Shown here: piece by piece, positions 62,946-64,000 of the stretch
Layout of the letters: each line of letters opens with the position of its first letter
Numbering within the stretch: position 1 is the first letter of the stretch
Assembly (NCBI RefSeq): GCF_014196795.1
Contig: NZ_JACIEJ010000015.1
Location: 1-64,000, forward strand
Origin: Sagittula marina
GTDB lineage: Bacteria > Pseudomonadota > Alphaproteobacteria > Rhodobacterales > Rhodobacteraceae
DNA length: 64,000 nucleotides
Direction: 5' to 3'
Translations under genes and position numbers: made by a program
The notes under the pieces: generated by a model
The model's input: the letters and a program-made list of their open reading frames with translations, nothing else
What the model was told of the DNA's origin: nothing
Database searches by the model: none

Positions 62946-64000
62946 TGGCCCCACGATTCCATCCGCTTGAAGTCACTGATATTCGCCGGGAAACGCGCGA
63001 TGCGGTGGTTTTGACGCTGACGCCGACAGCGGAGGCCGCTGCTGCGTTCGATTTTACCCAAGGCCAGTATCTGACCTTCCGCCGCGACTTCGACGGTACT
63101 GAATTGCGACGGTCCTATTCCATCTGCGCCGGCAAGGACGAAGGCTGCCTGAAGGTTGGGATCAAGCGGGTCGATGGCGGGGCGTTTTCGACCTTTGCCA
63201 ACCAAGATCTGAAAGTCGGCGACACGCTTGATGCGATGCCGCCGATGGGTAAGTTCTTTGCGCCGATTGATCCGGCGACAGCGAAAACCTATCTGGGATT
63301 TGCGGGCGGGTCCGGGATCACGCCGCTGCTGTCGATCATAAAAACTGTGCTTGGCCGGGAACCTGAGGCGACATTCACCCTTGTCTACGCCAATCGGCAG
63401 ATCAACTCGATCATGTTTCGCGAAGAGCTCGAGGATCTGAAAAACATCTATCTGGGGCGCTTTTCGGTCATTCACATCCTGGAAAGCGAAGGGCAGGAAA
63501 TCGACCTGTTCACCGGCCGCGTGGATGCGGAAAAACTGGATAACCTGTTCCGCCTGTGGATCGACGCCGAGACAGTCGACACCGCGTTCATCTGTGGCCC
63601 CGAGCCGATGATGCTGACCATTGCGGAAAGCCTTCGACAGCACGGGCTGGACGACAGTCAGATCAAGTTCGAGCTGTTTGCATCGTCACAGCCAGGCCGC
63701 ACCGCCAAAAGAGCGGCTACGCGTCAAGACGCGACGACCGGGAACGTCTGCGATGTCACCGTGACGCTGGATGGCGCAACGCGCAAGTTTCAGATGCCAA
63801 AGGACGGAACGGCCGTGCTGGACGCTGCAATCCAGAACCAGATGGATGCGCCGTTTTCCTGCAAGGCCGGTGTATGCTCAACCTGTCGCGCCAAGGTTCT
63901 GGAAGGCGAGGTCGAGATGGTAATCAATCACGCGCTTGAGGATTACGAGGTCAAGGCAGGATATGTGCTGTCCTGTCAGTGCATTCCCATTTCAGACAAG
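62946..64000 (+). CDS. paaE: Phenylacetyl-CoA epoxidase reductase subunit E (3' end cut by window)
   Basis: At least 351 residues; the window ends a few codons before the expected stop. N-terminal ferredoxin-NADP-reductase module: QGQYLTFRRDFDGTELRRSYSIC (FAD) near 39-61 and FAGGSGITPLLSI (NADPH) near 119-131. C-terminal plant-type 2Fe-2S domain with FSCKAGVCSTCRAKV (from about residue 304) and a last cysteine in YVLSCQC. It transfers electrons from NADPH to PaaAC. ATG 62946 is 11 bases after paaD. Confidence 0.95.

Overview
The window is a complete photosynthesis gene cluster (PGC) of an aerobic anoxygenic phototrophic alphaproteobacterium, most probably a Roseobacter-group Rhodobacterales. 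Supporting signs are the Rhodobacter-type gene order (crtEF-bchCXYZ-pufQBALM, bchFNBHLM-lhaA-puhABC, ppaA-ppsR), a puf operon ending in the tetrahaem cytochrome gene pufC with no pufX, the spheroidenone-type carotenoid set (crtA, C, D, F), and the O2-dependent cyclase acsF without bchE. The DNA is GC-rich with tightly overlapping ATGA/GTGA junctions. No rRNA, tRNA, CRISPR array or replication gene was recognised.

Layout. 1-2490: degenerate insertion-sequence remnants (IS5-type tail, istB fragment, IS3-type transposase) and about 0.9 kb without a recognisable gene. 2492-18577 (minus): one long unit bchF-bchN-bchB-bchH-bchL-bchM-lhaA-puhA-puhB-puhC-bciE-acsF-puhE-hemA-cycA, closed by a clear intrinsic terminator. 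18600-25162 (plus): ppaA, ppsR, bchG, orf428, bchP, idi. 25170-29500 (minus): crtA-bchI-bchD-bchO. 29599-32665 (plus): crtI-crtB-tspO. 32670-35080 (minus): crtD-crtC. 35177-46235 (plus): crtE-crtF-bchC-bchX-small ORF-bchY-bchZ-pufQ-pufB-pufA-pufL-pufM-pufC, with a terminator, then dxs.

From 48.3 kb there is a gene-poor gap. It is followed by a minus-strand homoprotocatechuate meta-cleavage operon (hpaF-hpaE-hpaD-hpaI-hpaR), an IS5-scarred region holding an NTF2-like gene, a cupin pseudogene with an intact paralogue, a kinase-like phosphotransferase gene and an aldehyde dehydrogenase remnant. Last is the start of a phenylacetate degradation operon (3-oxoadipyl-CoA thiolase, paaA-E), cut by the window end in paaE.

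How it works together: dxs, idi, hemA and crtE supply isoprenoid and tetrapyrrole precursors. bch genes make bacteriochlorophyll a, using light-independent protochlorophyllide reduction but an oxygen-dependent ring-E cyclase. crt genes make spheroidene/spheroidenone. puf and puhA encode LH1 and the reaction centre, lhaA/puhBCE/pufQ assemble them, and cytochrome c2 and PufC re-reduce the reaction centre. Almost every divergent or key promoter carries TGT-N12-ACA boxes, the PpsR/CrtJ operator, so the internal PpaA/PpsR pair probably controls the cluster by oxygen and light.

Most notable oddities: a 50-codon small ORF locked between bchX and bchY with a strong ribosome site; crtC and crtA without a convincing canonical start codon; a ppsR-bchG junction lacking the bchE-bchJ pair known from Rhodobacter; and a perfect 11-bp inverted repeat before the paa operon.
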